Assembly: GCF_017875235.1 (NCBI RefSeq)
Contig: NZ_JAGGMI010000007.1
Coordinates: 62,001 to 126,000 of the forward strand
DNA from: Asticcacaulis solisilvae
GTDB lineage: Bacteria; Pseudomonadota; Alphaproteobacteria; Caulobacterales; Caulobacteraceae
Direction: 5' to 3'
DNA length: 64,000 nt
The notes below the pieces were generated by a model. That model was given only the letters and a program-made list of their open reading frames with translations. It did not search any database and was not told the origin of the DNA. Position 1 is the stretch's first letter; each line of letters begins with the position of its first letter. A program made the position numbers and the translations under genes. This document shows, piece after piece, positions 55,752 through 64,000 of this stretch.

Positions 55752-56342
55752 ATGAGTGACGATCCGCACCAAACCGACAATCTCGCTGCGGCGATCTCTG
55801 CCCGCATGAGTGAACTCGCAGATAAGTCGCTATTGCTGATGGACGACGACGCGCCGTTTCGCAACCGGCTGGCGCGCGCCCTTGAAACGCGCGGCTTCGC
55901 AGTCACCATGGCCGAAAGCGTCCACGAAGCGCTCGATATCATCGAGAAGACACCACCGGCTTTTGCGGTCATGGACATGCGCCTGGAAGACGGCAATGGC
56001 CTGAAGGCGGTCGAGGCGCTGAACAAGAAGCGCCCGGACGCCCGCGCCATCATGCTGACGGGCTACGGCAATATCGCCACGGCGGTCGCGGCGGTCAAGT
56101 CGGGCGCCATCGACTATCTTTCCAAACCTGCCGATGCCGACGACGTCGTCAAGGCGCTGCTGGTGGTCGAGGACCACGCGCCACCGCCGCCGGAAAATCC
56201 GATGTCAGCCGACCGCGTGCGCTGGGAGCATATCCAACGTGTCTACGCTCTTTGCGGACAGAACGTGTCTGAAACGGCGCGGCGGCTGAATATGCACCGC
56301 CGGACATTACAACGCATTCTGGCCAAGCGCGCCCCAAAGTGA
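55752..56342 (+). CDS. regA: Response regulator RegA/ActR/PrrA
   Basis: The 196-residue protein has an N-terminal receiver with the phospho-acceptor Asp75 in FAVMDMRLEDGNGL and the switch residues in MLTGYG and YLSKPAD. A Pro-rich hinge (APPPPENP) precedes a short Fis-type helix-turn-helix (NVSETARRLNMHRRTLQRIL), as in RegA/PrrA. It activates genes for respiration and anaerobic metabolism when RegB signals a reduced state. The ATG follows regB by 12 bp. An inverted repeat starts on its stop codon. Confidence 0.95.
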   Translation: MSDDPHQTDNLAAAISARMSELADKSLLLMDDDAPFRNRLARALETRGFAVTMAESVHEALDIIEKTPPAFAVMDMRLEDGNGLKAVEALNKKRPDARAIMLTGYGNIATAVAAVKSGAIDYLSKPADADDVVKALLVVEDHAPPPPENPMSADRVRWEHIQRVYALCGQNVSETARRLNMHRRTLQRILAKRAPK

Positions 56343-56461
56343 AATCCAACCTGACGGGCTGCAAATCGTCATCTTCCTGCGATACGGTGCTTACGTACTC
56401 AAGTACGCTCCGCTCCGTTTCTCGGAAGCTAACGATTTTCGCCTCGTCATCTTGAATTTCA
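56340..56461. repeat. Long inverted-repeat element between regA and a convergent gene
   Basis: The arms of about 55 bp start TGAAAT-C-CAA at the left and end CTTGAATTTCA at the right. Matching blocks include TGACG, AAATCGT, CTTCC and CGTACTCAAGTACG at the tip. The left end is the TGA stop of regA and the right end stops 3 bp before the stop of the convergent gene. It is the least GC-rich of the elements and shares no sequence with the others. Likely a bidirectional terminator. Confidence 0.75.
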
Positions 56462-56464
56462 GAG

Positions 56465-57034
56465 CTACTCGTCGGCAATCACGATGTCCGGATTATCCGG
56501 CGGAATAAAATCGAACAACCCAAAGTCCAAGGACTTCTGCGGGCGAGCCGCCGCCATCGGCGTGTCCATAAGCGCCAGGATCTGCTCACGCGTCAGCTCT
56601 TGACCCTTGGCGGTCTTGCGCAAGCGACGCGCCTGGCCTTCCGGCGCCTCGCCTTTCACCGTGCGCCCCACAGGTGCGGGCTTCCAGTAGCTGATCGACA
56701 GCTGCCATACACTGTCCACCGGCATGGGCGCCTTCGGCCAACGTACGCCGTTTTCCAGCACGGGCTCCGTTGAAGCACGTCTGGCCGGCGGAGGCGACTT
56801 GCGCCTGCACGTCAGGACGCAGACCCGGCTGTCGTCCAGCACCGAAGCATAGGCCTTCCGCGCCTCGTCTTCGCTGTCGTAGAGCGGCCCGATCGACTGG
56901 GTGACGAAATCGACCCGGCCGTTCGCCGCCTTCTCGGCCTCCTTTTCACGCGCAAAGCGGACGCCGTCGCCCTGCCTCAGCTGGGCAAGGGCGGCGTGGC
57001 CATCAGAAGCGACAGGATAAAGGGGCAAGGTCAT
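56465..57034 (-). CDS. Conserved-looking hypothetical protein
   Basis: The 189-residue, soluble, charged protein begins MTLPLYPVASDGHAALAQLRQ. The middle reads FVTQSIGPLYDSEDEARKAYA, and the C-terminus FGLFDFIPPDNPDIVIADE is acidic. There is no signal peptide, no membrane helix and no motif I recognise. Pro/Arg-rich linkers separate two or three blocks. Codon usage matches the neighbours, so the gene is probably real. It converges with regA and is divergent from divL. Confidence 0.65.
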   Translation of the reverse strand: MTLPLYPVASDGHAALAQLRQGDGVRFAREKEAEKAANGRVDFVTQSIGPLYDSEDEARKAYASVLDDSRVCVLTCRRKSPPPARRASTEPVLENGVRWPKAPMPVDSVWQLSISYWKPAPVGRTVKGEAPEGQARRLRKTAKGQELTREQILALMDTPMAAARPQKSLDFGLFDFIPPDNPDIVIADE

Positions 57035-57183
57035 GATTACCAATGTTCATGATTTGATCCGCTGCATCCTACCCCCGTGACCGGAGACACGCAATCGCGG
57101 TTTTCTTTTTTCCAGTCTTGTCAGGGAAGTTGATTTATAGTGAAGGATCAAGTTGATTCGGACGAGTACTGGCGGACGCTTTC

Positions 57184-59601
57184 ATGGCCATGGAGTCAAT
57201 AGCCTATACGGCGGCAGCGGGAGCCATGGCGCTTGCGCTCTCCACCACCTACCTGGCGTGGCGCTTGCGCAAGCGCACGACGGTTGCGCGCGAAGCGCTG
57301 CGCGCCGACCTGGCCATGCGCGACGTGACCTTAAGTGAACTCGATGCCGCCACCTCGGCCTTCGATGAGGCCTTCCTTGCCGTTGAAGGCGATGCCGTCC
57401 GGCTGGTCTGGGGCGACGACACCCTGAAACAATGCGCCGAGGCCCTGGGCCTGAAGAACGCCAAAGACAGTGAACTGGCGCCGCGCGTGGTCGAAGCGCT
57501 CGGCGAAACCTCGCCGGAAGCAGCACTGGGCCTGAAAAACCTGATCTCCGAAGGCCGCTCGTGCCGTTTCGAAGTCTTTGCCGAAGGCGCGGGCACCTTT
57601 GTCAGCGCGCCCGCCGGCGTCACCCTGGTCGTCGAAGGCAAGTCGTCCGGCGCCACGGCGTGGATCCGCCTGGCCATCGCCGGCGCCAAGGCCTCGCTGT
57701 CGTCGGGACCGTTCGCCCAGATGGCCGAACACCTGCCGGCGCCCAGCTGGATTTGCGCCCGCGACGGCCGTATCGTCTGGGCCAATGCCGCCTTCCTGAA
57801 GGCGACCGAGACGGCGACGCTCGAAGAGGCGCTGAAGACCAATGCCACGCTCGACCGCAGCGCCGACGCCCTGGTGGAAGAGGCCGTCAGCGGTCACGCG
57901 CGCCGCGAAGGCTTTCGCTGGATCACGGTCAATGGCCAGCGTCGCTCGTTCCATATTATCGCCGAGCCGCTCAACGACGCCTATACCTCCGCCTACGCCA
58001 TCGACGTCACCGAGGCCGAAGAAAGCCGCGAAGCGCTGAAGCGCCACGCCAAGGCGCACGACGAGACGCTGGACGCGCTCGAAGACGCCGTCGCCATCTT
58101 CGGCCCGGAAAAGCAGCTCACCTTCCACAATCGTGCCTTCGAGAAGCTGTGGGAACTGGAGCCGGCGTGGCTGGCCGAACGTCCGACCCATGGCGAATGG
58201 CTCGACCGCCTGCGCCAGAAGCGGCGCCTGCCGGAAACCTCGGACTATAGCGCTTTCAAGACGCGTGAGCTGGAATTCTACGGACTGACCCAGACGGCGG
58301 CCGACGAGATGTGGACCCTGCCGGATGGCCGTTCGATGCGCGTGGTGCGCCAGCCGCACCCGTTAGGCGGCCTGCTTCTGCTGTTCAGCGACAAGACCGG
58401 CGAACTGAAGCTGAAGGCCCAGTTCAACTCGCTGATCCAGGTGCAGAAGTCGACGCTCGACCAGCTGAACGACGCGGTCATCGTCTTCGGCAGCGACGGG
58501 CGCCTGCGGCTGCGCAACCAGTCGTTCGACAAGTTCTGGGAACTGGGCAGCGACGACATCAACCCGGTCATGGATTTCGGCCAGGTCGCCGAACTGTGCC
58601 TGCCTTTGGTCCACGATCGCAGCTTCTGGTCCGAGCTGAAGGCCCGCGTTACCGACACCGATCCTCTGGCGCGCGCCCCGCAACTGGGCGAAATTCGCAT
58701 CTCGGACGGCCGCCTGGCGCAGTGGCGGACCCAGCCCCTGCCGGACGGCGCGACGCTGGTGGCGTTTTCCGACATTACCGCCACGCGCCAGCTGGAAAAG
58801 GCCATCGACGCGCGCGATGAGGCGCTGAACGAGTCGGTCCGCCTGAAGCGCGACTTCGTCGCCAATGTCTCCTACGAACTGCGCACGCCGCTGACGACGA
58901 TCGTCGGCTATGCCGACCTGCTGCACGCCCAGAACAAGGGCCAGGATACCAAGCAGAAGGCCTTCCTGGAATCGATCCAGTCGGCCGCCCAGGAACTGGC
59001 GCGCTCGATCGATGACGTGCTCGACATGGCGCAGATCGACGCCGGCGAAATGTCGGTCGCGCCGGCCGATGTCCGCCTGTTCGACATCGTCGTGGAATCG
59101 GGCACGCGCCAGGCCGAGATGTTCAAGGCGCGCGGCGTCAGGTTTGACTATGAGGGCGTGCTGGAGGCGGACACCGTCCATGTCGATGCGCGCCGCCTGG
59201 GCCAGTGCCTCGACCACCTGCTTGGCAACGCCATCCGCAACGCCGCCTCGGGCAGTACTGTCAACCTCAAGGCCAACAAGCAGGGCGATATCCTCGAGCT
59301 CGAGGTTTCGTATGCCGGCCGCGGCATACCTTATCACGTCCAGGCACACATCTTCGACCGCTACGTCGGCCGCGAACGCGGTGGCCCGGGCCTGGGCCTG
59401 GCGCTGGTCAAGGCGCTGGTCGAGTTGCACGATGGCTGGATCACGCTTGAGTCCGAGCCGACCGAAGGCGCCAGCTTCAAGATCCACCTGCCGAACCAGA
59501 GCCGCGCCGGGCAGGGCGTGCCGGCACCTGCGCACACGCCGGAGCCGCTCAGCATCGTCGATACCCTCGAAGACGGCGGCGACGTCGAGGATGTGGCTTA
59601 A
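57184..59601 (+). CDS. divL: DivL-type tyrosine kinase homologue (cell-cycle regulator)
   Basis: The 805-residue protein has one N-terminal membrane helix (about 5-25), several PAS-like sensor regions, a dimerisation helix and a C-terminal ATPase domain (GPGLGLALVKALVEL). The H-box reads FVANVSYELRTPLTTIVGYADL: Tyr564 stands exactly where histidine kinases carry the phospho-acceptor His. This substitution is the hallmark of Caulobacter DivL, which binds DivK~P and controls the CckA-CtrA pathway. A GANTC site (57155-57159) lies 25 bp upstream. Its stop TAA overlaps that of the convergent HPP gene. Confidence 0.93.
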   Translation: MAMESIAYTAAAGAMALALSTTYLAWRLRKRTTVAREALRADLAMRDVTLSELDAATSAFDEAFLAVEGDAVRLVWGDDTLKQCAEALGLKNAKDSELAPRVVEALGETSPEAALGLKNLISEGRSCRFEVFAEGAGTFVSAPAGVTLVVEGKSSGATAWIRLAIAGAKASLSSGPFAQMAEHLPAPSWICARDGRIVWANAAFLKATETATLEEALKTNATLDRSADALVEEAVSGHARREGFRWITVNGQRRSFHIIAEPLNDAYTSAYAIDVTEAEESREALKRHAKAHDETLDALEDAVAIFGPEKQLTFHNRAFEKLWELEPAWLAERPTHGEWLDRLRQKRRLPETSDYSAFKTRELEFYGLTQTAADEMWTLPDGRSMRVVRQPHPLGGLLLLFSDKTGELKLKAQFNSLIQVQKSTLDQLNDAVIVFGSDGRLRLRNQSFDKFWELGSDDINPVMDFGQVAELCLPLVHDRSFWSELKARVTDTDPLARAPQLGEIRISDGRLAQWRTQPLPDGATLVAFSDITATRQLEKAIDARDEALNESVRLKRDFVANVSYELRTPLTTIVGYADLLHAQNKGQDTKQKAFLESIQSAAQELARSIDDVLDMAQIDAGEMSVAPADVRLFDIVVESGTRQAEMFKARGVRFDYEGVLEADTVHVDARRLGQCLDHLLGNAIRNAASGSTVNLKANKQGDILELEVSYAGRGIPYHVQAHIFDRYVGRERGGPGLGLALVKALVELHDGWITLESEPTEGASFKIHLPNQSRAGQGVPAPAHTPEPLSIVDTLEDGGDVEDVA

Positions 59602-60692
59602 GCCGCGTGGAAGACCGCGCGCATCAGGTCCGATGTGCTGATTATGCCAACCAGCCTGCGATCCGCATCCAGCACCAGGACGTGGCGGCGGTCGCCCTTT
59701 GAGAACAGTGGCATAAGTCCGTCGAGCGGATCATCGACACGGGCCGTGACATAATCTTCGCTCATGACCTGGACGGCGGCTTCCGGCATTTCGGAATGGG
59801 CCGTGCCCCTGGGCGCCAGCATGGCCTTCAGCCCGCCGTGCTTTTCAGCCTCGGCCTCGATCATGGCCGGCGTGACGATACCGTGGACGCGGTGCTTGCG
59901 GTCGATCACAGGCACGGCCTTGATGTCGTAGGTCTGGAACATGGTCCAGACATCGCGCAGGTGGCTGCCGAAATGGGCGGTGTGCACGGGCGATGTCATG
60001 ATGCCGGCGCAGGTCTTATTGCCAGCCATGCGCTGCCAGGCGCGGACCTCACTGCGTTCCAGGATGCGGCTCAGCGTATCTGGGGCGATGACCTGGGCCT
60101 CGTCCTCTTCGGCGAGCGCCAGGGCCAGGTCGGCTTCGCTGATGCGCATCAGGCCAGACGGCGTCGCGGCCGGCGCGGTCGCCACCAGATGCGGATAGGC
60201 CTTCTTGGTCAAGCTGTTATAGGCGACGCCGACGGCGACCAGCAGCACGGAATTGGTCAGCGCCGGGAAGAGGGCGAATTCCCAGGCCTTGGTATCCGTC
60301 AGCACGACCAGGAGCGCCATGGCGCCGCCCGGCGGATGCAGGCAGCGCGTGGCGAACATGGCGCCGATGGCGCAGCCGACGGCCAGCGACGCGGCAACCA
60401 CCGGGTCCGGAATCAGGTTGCACATCATAAGACCGACCAGCGCCGAAACCGTATTGCCACCGACGACCGACCACGGCTGGGCCAGGGGCGAGGACGGCAC
60501 GGCGAAGACCAGCACGGCGCTGGCGCCCAAGGGCGCGACCAGCCACGGCGACAAGCCCATCGAACTCGCGATCGCCAGGCTGATAAATGCGGTGACAGCT
60601 ATGCCGACGGCGCCGCCCGTTGCCGCACGAATGCGTTCGGTCGTGCTGACGGCCATGGGGCGGGGCAGATAGGCTTTAAGAGACAGGGACAT
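59598..60692 (-). CDS. HPP-family membrane protein with C-terminal CBS pair
   Basis: The 364-residue protein has an N-terminal domain of four to five membrane helices with the HPP signature in LHPPGGAMALLVV, then two CBS domains (about 225-360: IMTSPVHTAHFGSHLRDVWTMF, then YVTARVDDPLDGLMPLF and LVGIISTSDLMRAVF). HPP proteins have been linked to nitrite transport in plants and cyanobacteria; CBS pairs usually bind adenine nucleotides. The bacterial substrate is not established. It shares TTAA as stop codons with divL on the other strand. Confidence 0.87.
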   Translation of the reverse strand: MSLSLKAYLPRPMAVSTTERIRAATGGAVGIAVTAFISLAIASSMGLSPWLVAPLGASAVLVFAVPSSPLAQPWSVVGGNTVSALVGLMMCNLIPDPVVAASLAVGCAIGAMFATRCLHPPGGAMALLVVLTDTKAWEFALFPALTNSVLLVAVGVAYNSLTKKAYPHLVATAPAATPSGLMRISEADLALALAEEDEAQVIAPDTLSRILERSEVRAWQRMAGNKTCAGIMTSPVHTAHFGSHLRDVWTMFQTYDIKAVPVIDRKHRVHGIVTPAMIEAEAEKHGGLKAMLAPRGTAHSEMPEAAVQVMSEDYVTARVDDPLDGLMPLFSKGDRRHVLVLDADRRLVGIISTSDLMRAVFHAA

Positions 60693-60704
60693 AGGTAAAT
60701 GAAT

Positions 60705-60739
60705 CCGGTGGATAATGCTTAGGATGCATTATCCACCGG
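60705..60739. terminator. Perfect hairpin between creD and the HPP gene
   Basis: CCGGTGGATAATGC (60705-60718) pairs perfectly with GCATTATCCACCGG (60726-60739) around a 7-nt loop. It lies between two genes read in the same (minus) direction. There is no T-run. Both arms contain TTATCCACC, one base off the DnaA box. Confidence 0.6.
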
Positions 60740-60746
60740 TTCAACC

Positions 60747-62186
60747 CTATTCGCTGCGATTGGCGTACCAGTTGATGTTGCGCGTCAGCAGCATCACCGA
60801 GGCGATGACGATGAAGGCGGATACCGCGCCGACCAGCAGCGCATAGTCCTCGAGCCGCATCAGGATGTAGATCAGGCCATAGAGCAGGCTGAAGGCGACC
60901 AGTGCGCCGATGAAGCGCCACAGGCTGGCGAAGATCAGGCCGGCATAGCCCGAGATCAGCACGACAGTCGCCGTCGCCGCCACCGCAAACGCGGCGTCAA
61001 AGCCGATGCGTTCGGCAAACGACAGCAGCAGCAGGTAGAAGGTGATCTGCGCCAGTCCCACCAGGATATATTGTGCCGGGTGCAGTTCCTTTTTGGCGCG
61101 ACCGGTGCTTTCAAAGACGAAATAGGTCAGGAAGACGAGGCCGACGAACAGCAGGGCATATTTCAGCGAGCGGCCGACGCTCTTGTACGGATTGGTCGGC
61201 TCGACGAAGCTGACCGACACGGCCGACTTGCCGAGCGACGCGAAGGTGCTGGCGTCGGTGACGGCCGGCAGGCCGCGGGCGATGAAGGGGATCTTCCATT
61301 CGGCGCGGAAGCCCTTTTTCAGGACAACCTCTCCGGAGTTTGGTGCCGTGGTCGCGTCGCGCGGCAGGGCGCGCGTCACGGGCAGGAAGCCGCCGCCGAA
61401 GGACGGATAGTTCCAGTCGCCGGTGATCGACGCGTCGGTCGACTTGGCGAAGGCCAGGAAGGCGATCTCCTGCGCGCCGGTAAAGGTCATGCGCACGCTG
61501 ACATCGATGGGCGTCTCGGGCGAGATGGCGGTGGGCGCGGCGAACATGTCGAGGTCGAGCGAGCCCGACCGCTCGCCGCTGAAGCTTTGGCGGCCGGTCT
61601 TGGCAGGCGCCAAAATGGTAGATGCGCCTCCGATGTTGGCGGCGATATCGCTGCGGGCGCCGCGTGAGTCGCTGGCGCCGGTCAGAAGTTCCGCCTTGTC
61701 CCACTGCAGCACCGCGCCGGCGGGTGCTTCGGCGGTGGCGGCCGAGAAGTCGAAATGGGCGTCGAAGGCCATGTCGCTGGTGTAGACCGGCACGCGGAAC
61801 AGCGAGCGCGAGCGGACTTCGCTTTTCGTCCTGGCCGTGACCTTGCCCGTCACCGGGAAAACGATCAGGGCGCCCGTGCGGCCGTCGACCGTCGACTTGC
61901 GGCCCTGGTCGTCGATGACTTCGCGTCGCGGCACGACATAGGGCACGCTGATGACCGGCCCCATGAAGGTCTGTGGTCCGCCGACCAGCCCACCTATTTC
62001 CTGGGCCACGGTTTCGGCGCGGTGGGTGCGTTCCAGCAATAGGCCCCAGACGAGCAGGGCCGGTATGGCCATCAGCACGGCCAGCACGCAGACGATGATC
62101 AGCTTGGTGCCCTTGGAACGATTGACGATGGGGCGGCGCGAAGGCGGCGTGTCGTCGGGATAGGGCGTTGAAACAGTATCGGTCAT
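60747..62186 (-). CDS. creD: CreD-family inner-membrane protein
   Basis: The 479-residue protein has one N-terminal membrane helix (LIIVCVLAVLMAIPALLVWGLLL), a large periplasmic domain of ~270 residues (VGGPQTFMGPVISVPYV, RSRSLFRVPVYTSDMAFDAHFDF) and five C-terminal helices (ALLFVGLVFLTYFVFE, YILVGLAQITFYLLLLSFAE and others). This is the CreD layout. CreD is tied to the CreBC regulon and envelope stress in enterics; no creBC genes are nearby. ATG 62186 follows GGGGATGAT. Confidence 0.92.
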   Translation of the reverse strand: MTDTVSTPYPDDTPPSRRPIVNRSKGTKLIIVCVLAVLMAIPALLVWGLLLERTHRAETVAQEIGGLVGGPQTFMGPVISVPYVVPRREVIDDQGRKSTVDGRTGALIVFPVTGKVTARTKSEVRSRSLFRVPVYTSDMAFDAHFDFSAATAEAPAGAVLQWDKAELLTGASDSRGARSDIAANIGGASTILAPAKTGRQSFSGERSGSLDLDMFAAPTAISPETPIDVSVRMTFTGAQEIAFLAFAKSTDASITGDWNYPSFGGGFLPVTRALPRDATTAPNSGEVVLKKGFRAEWKIPFIARGLPAVTDASTFASLGKSAVSVSFVEPTNPYKSVGRSLKYALLFVGLVFLTYFVFESTGRAKKELHPAQYILVGLAQITFYLLLLSFAERIGFDAAFAVAATATVVLISGYAGLIFASLWRFIGALVAFSLLYGLIYILMRLEDYALLVGAVSAFIVIASVMLLTRNINWYANRSE

Positions 62187-62345
62187 ATCATCCCCAGCAG
62201 GATAAAAGACGGCCGAGATTGGCCGCGCCCGGAGGATATGGCGACTTTGTGGCTTAAATTTGAACAATGTTCAAAAATGAATCACTATACTTAAATGACG
62301 GACGCCGCCTTGCGGCGGCGCTGCCTATCTATGCTTCTCGTCAGG

Positions 62346-63791
62346 TTAAAATTTCCCCGCAACCTTGGCCAATACCTTGTTGCCCATCGAGTTGCCGTAG
62401 GCCGACCGGTGGAGGGGCACGCCGGTAATGATAAACGGTGAGGCCTGGATATAGCGCTGACAGGTATTCAGCACGGGATCGATGTGTTTCTTGACCATTT
62501 CCTCGACACTATCCATCCAGCCTTGCGCGCCAAAGGTTTCATACCAGAAGGCGACAATATCCGAAGTGTTGGAGCAGACCAGCATGTAAGCGCCCATCAA
62601 CGGCGCCTTCTGGAAGACGCTGGCGTCGAGTTTTTCCGGGCTCTTCAGCAGCCGGCGAATGCGCAGCGTCTCGCGGATCTTGATGGCGAACATTGTGATG
62701 ACGCGGATGGCATTGGCCGCGGCGCCGGCGGCTGAGACGACAGGCGACAACGCGGAGCCAACACCGTGCGCCGCCGTCAAAGCGGCGTTGGCGGCAAACT
62801 GAGCACCGTCGATAGCCGCCTTGGCAAGCGCGTCCATGGTGTCGCGCTTCAACAGGGTCTGTACCGCCTCGAATGCCTTGGCCGGTGCGCCCGGTTCGAT
62901 CGCTATGGCGTGTGTGCCGAAACTATATTGCTGATAGGCCCTGTATACTGCCTTGCCGGCGGAGACGAGCGCCTTGACGCCGCCAGAAATCAGCGACAGC
63001 AAGGGCAGCATGTCGGCGATCTTTTCCGCCACTTCGAGCAGGCTGCCCATGCCGTTCTCAAGCAGCAGGTTGCGCAGAAAGGCCATGACATCGCGCACCG
63101 GTTCGCCGAACAGTTCCGTCAAGGCGGCGCGGATTTCATCGATCTGTGAACTGAAAGCGGCTTTTGCGGCTTCCTTGGCGCTTTCCTTGCCCAGGTTGCC
63201 GGCTTCCGTCACGGCCTGTGTCGTCGCGGTCTTGACCTGGTTTACTTCCTTGACGATCTTTTGGTTGCCCGCCTGATAGGCCTTGGCGTGCAGGACCGCC
63301 TGTTTCTGGTTGCGCTTGGCCTTCTCCTTGTCGCCGGCATAATTGGCGTCGACGGCGGCTCTCAGATCGGCGGATACGGTCCGGACCTGGTGCTGGATGT
63401 CCATGATGCGCAGGTTGATCTGGGCATGTGCAAAGACCTGGCGGATACGGCGTTCGCGGTCCTGGGCAATGTAGTCGAGCGCGGCCTTTTCTTCCGGCGA
63501 CAGACCCGCGGTCGCCGCAGACTTCAGGGCCTGGTCGAGCGCCGATATGGGCCTTGCAGGTGGCTTGTTGCGATCGGAGCTTTCCCAGGCGGCGCCCTTC
63601 GCCTTCTTCCAGGCTTCCAGCGCCAGACGGATATTGCGGAGATTTGCGGCCACACCTGGAGACGCGCCGCCGCCGCCTTTCCAGTAGGCGTCGATGGCTT
63701 TGTCGATAGCCTTCATTTCGCTGCTGCGGGGTTGGTTCCACCCCAGCTTGGTCGATTCCAGCCATGCGTTGAGTGTTGGTATGGTCGCCAT
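62346..63791 (-). CDS. Large protein of unknown family
   Basis: The 481-residue protein starts MATIPTLNAWLESTKLGWNQPRSSEM; AGGGGCGAAC precedes the ATG. Residues ~1-200 look soluble and helical, with repeated Ala/Lys/Gln-rich stretches. Central segments (MLPLLSLISGGVKALVSAG; SPVVSAAGAAANAIRVITMFAI) are hydrophobic enough to touch or cross a membrane. The C-terminal ~100 residues read MGAYMLVCSNTSDIVAFWYETFG and end SYG-like NSMGNKVLAKVAGKF. No signal peptide or family was recognised. The layout of soluble helical head plus membrane-active centre is seen in secreted effectors, but this is speculation. Neighbours give no hint. Confidence 0.75.
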   Translation of the reverse strand: MATIPTLNAWLESTKLGWNQPRSSEMKAIDKAIDAYWKGGGGASPGVAANLRNIRLALEAWKKAKGAAWESSDRNKPPARPISALDQALKSAATAGLSPEEKAALDYIAQDRERRIRQVFAHAQINLRIMDIQHQVRTVSADLRAAVDANYAGDKEKAKRNQKQAVLHAKAYQAGNQKIVKEVNQVKTATTQAVTEAGNLGKESAKEAAKAAFSSQIDEIRAALTELFGEPVRDVMAFLRNLLLENGMGSLLEVAEKIADMLPLLSLISGGVKALVSAGKAVYRAYQQYSFGTHAIAIEPGAPAKAFEAVQTLLKRDTMDALAKAAIDGAQFAANAALTAAHGVGSALSPVVSAAGAAANAIRVITMFAIKIRETLRIRRLLKSPEKLDASVFQKAPLMGAYMLVCSNTSDIVAFWYETFGAQGWMDSVEEMVKKHIDPVLNTCQRYIQASPFIITGVPLHRSAYGNSMGNKVLAKVAGKF

Positions 63792-63945
63792 GTTCGCCCC
63801 TGTTTCCCGTTGCGTTTGCTGCAACGGCGCCTGTCACGTCTGATTGTCACTGAACGCCCGCGGCTCGCCGGACCGCATACAAAGCAGAGACATTTGAACG
63901 GCACAGGCCGCGAATGTCAACACAATCAGGGTGCGTGGGACGCGC

Positions 63946-64000
63946 CTAGTGCTGGTCCGCCGGCATGCGGACGATCAGGCCGTCGAGATCGTCCTTGACG
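63946..64000 (-). CDS. C-terminal end of an unidentified gene (truncated by window edge)
   Basis: On the minus strand the frame VKDDLDGLIVRMPADQH runs from the window edge to a TAG at 63948-63946. Codon choice fits a coding region. Seventeen residues are too few to name a family. If real, it is read in the same direction as the 481-residue gene, with a 154-bp gap between. Confidence 0.4.
   Translation of the reverse strand, partial: VKDDLDGLIVRMPADQH

Overview
The window is a contiguous, gene-dense, GC-rich piece of a bacterial chromosome with strong codon bias. It most likely comes from a member of the Caulobacteraceae (Alphaproteobacteria), possibly an Asticcacaulis-like species. The taxonomic call is inference. 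It rests on a DivL-type tyrosine kinase homologue (Tyr in place of the phospho-acceptor His), a perfect CtrA-type box (TTAA-N7-TTAA), a RegB/RegA redox pair, a TonB receptor next to flavin-dependent halogenase homologues, and a PHA depolymerase. No rRNA, tRNA, CRISPR array, prophage or insertion sequence was seen.

Layout. 0-5 kb: the end of a chemoreceptor gene, then a peroxide-defence module (oxyR divergent from ahpD-ahpC-ahpF) with a palindromic candidate operator between the two arms. 5-24 kb: housekeeping genes, including murI, an M3 oligopeptidase, a tight dapF-mtaB-ftsY-yciB run, a MarR regulator, PBP1C, an MHS-type transporter coupled to a polysaccharide deacetylase, carbonic anhydrase, an aldo/keto reductase, mutM and an SDR gene behind a CtrA-type box. 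24-32 kb: the replication cluster rpsT-dnaA-dnaN-recF-gyrB, with a long structured leader before dnaA. 32-36 kb: Nudix, endonuclease/phosphatase-family, OmpA-family and von Willebrand A genes. 36-46 kb: a nutrient-uptake-like locus with two overlapping flavin-dependent halogenase homologues, a large TonB-dependent receptor and a GH20 hexosaminidase, next to a PadR regulator with two operator-like repeats. 47-54 kb: recQ, PBP1A, a YgjP-type metallopeptidase and intracellular PHA depolymerase. 53-60 kb: signalling genes, senC/regB/regA and divL. 60-64 kb: an HPP-CBS membrane protein, CreD, an unrecognised 481-residue protein and the tail of one more gene.

The most unusual non-coding signal is a set of long imperfect inverted repeats (about 120-180 bp). 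They sit in the gaps between genes, several starting on the stop codon of the gene before. Most have a nested hairpin in each arm, so they would fold as a three-leaf cloverleaf. At least two sequence families are present: copies at 4991-5174 and 21993-22174 are the same element in opposite orientation, and copies at 9703-9823 and 26883-27015 share an identical 27-nt arm. Others at 3165-3299, 14780-14905, 28254-28411 and 56340-56461 share the architecture but not the sequence.
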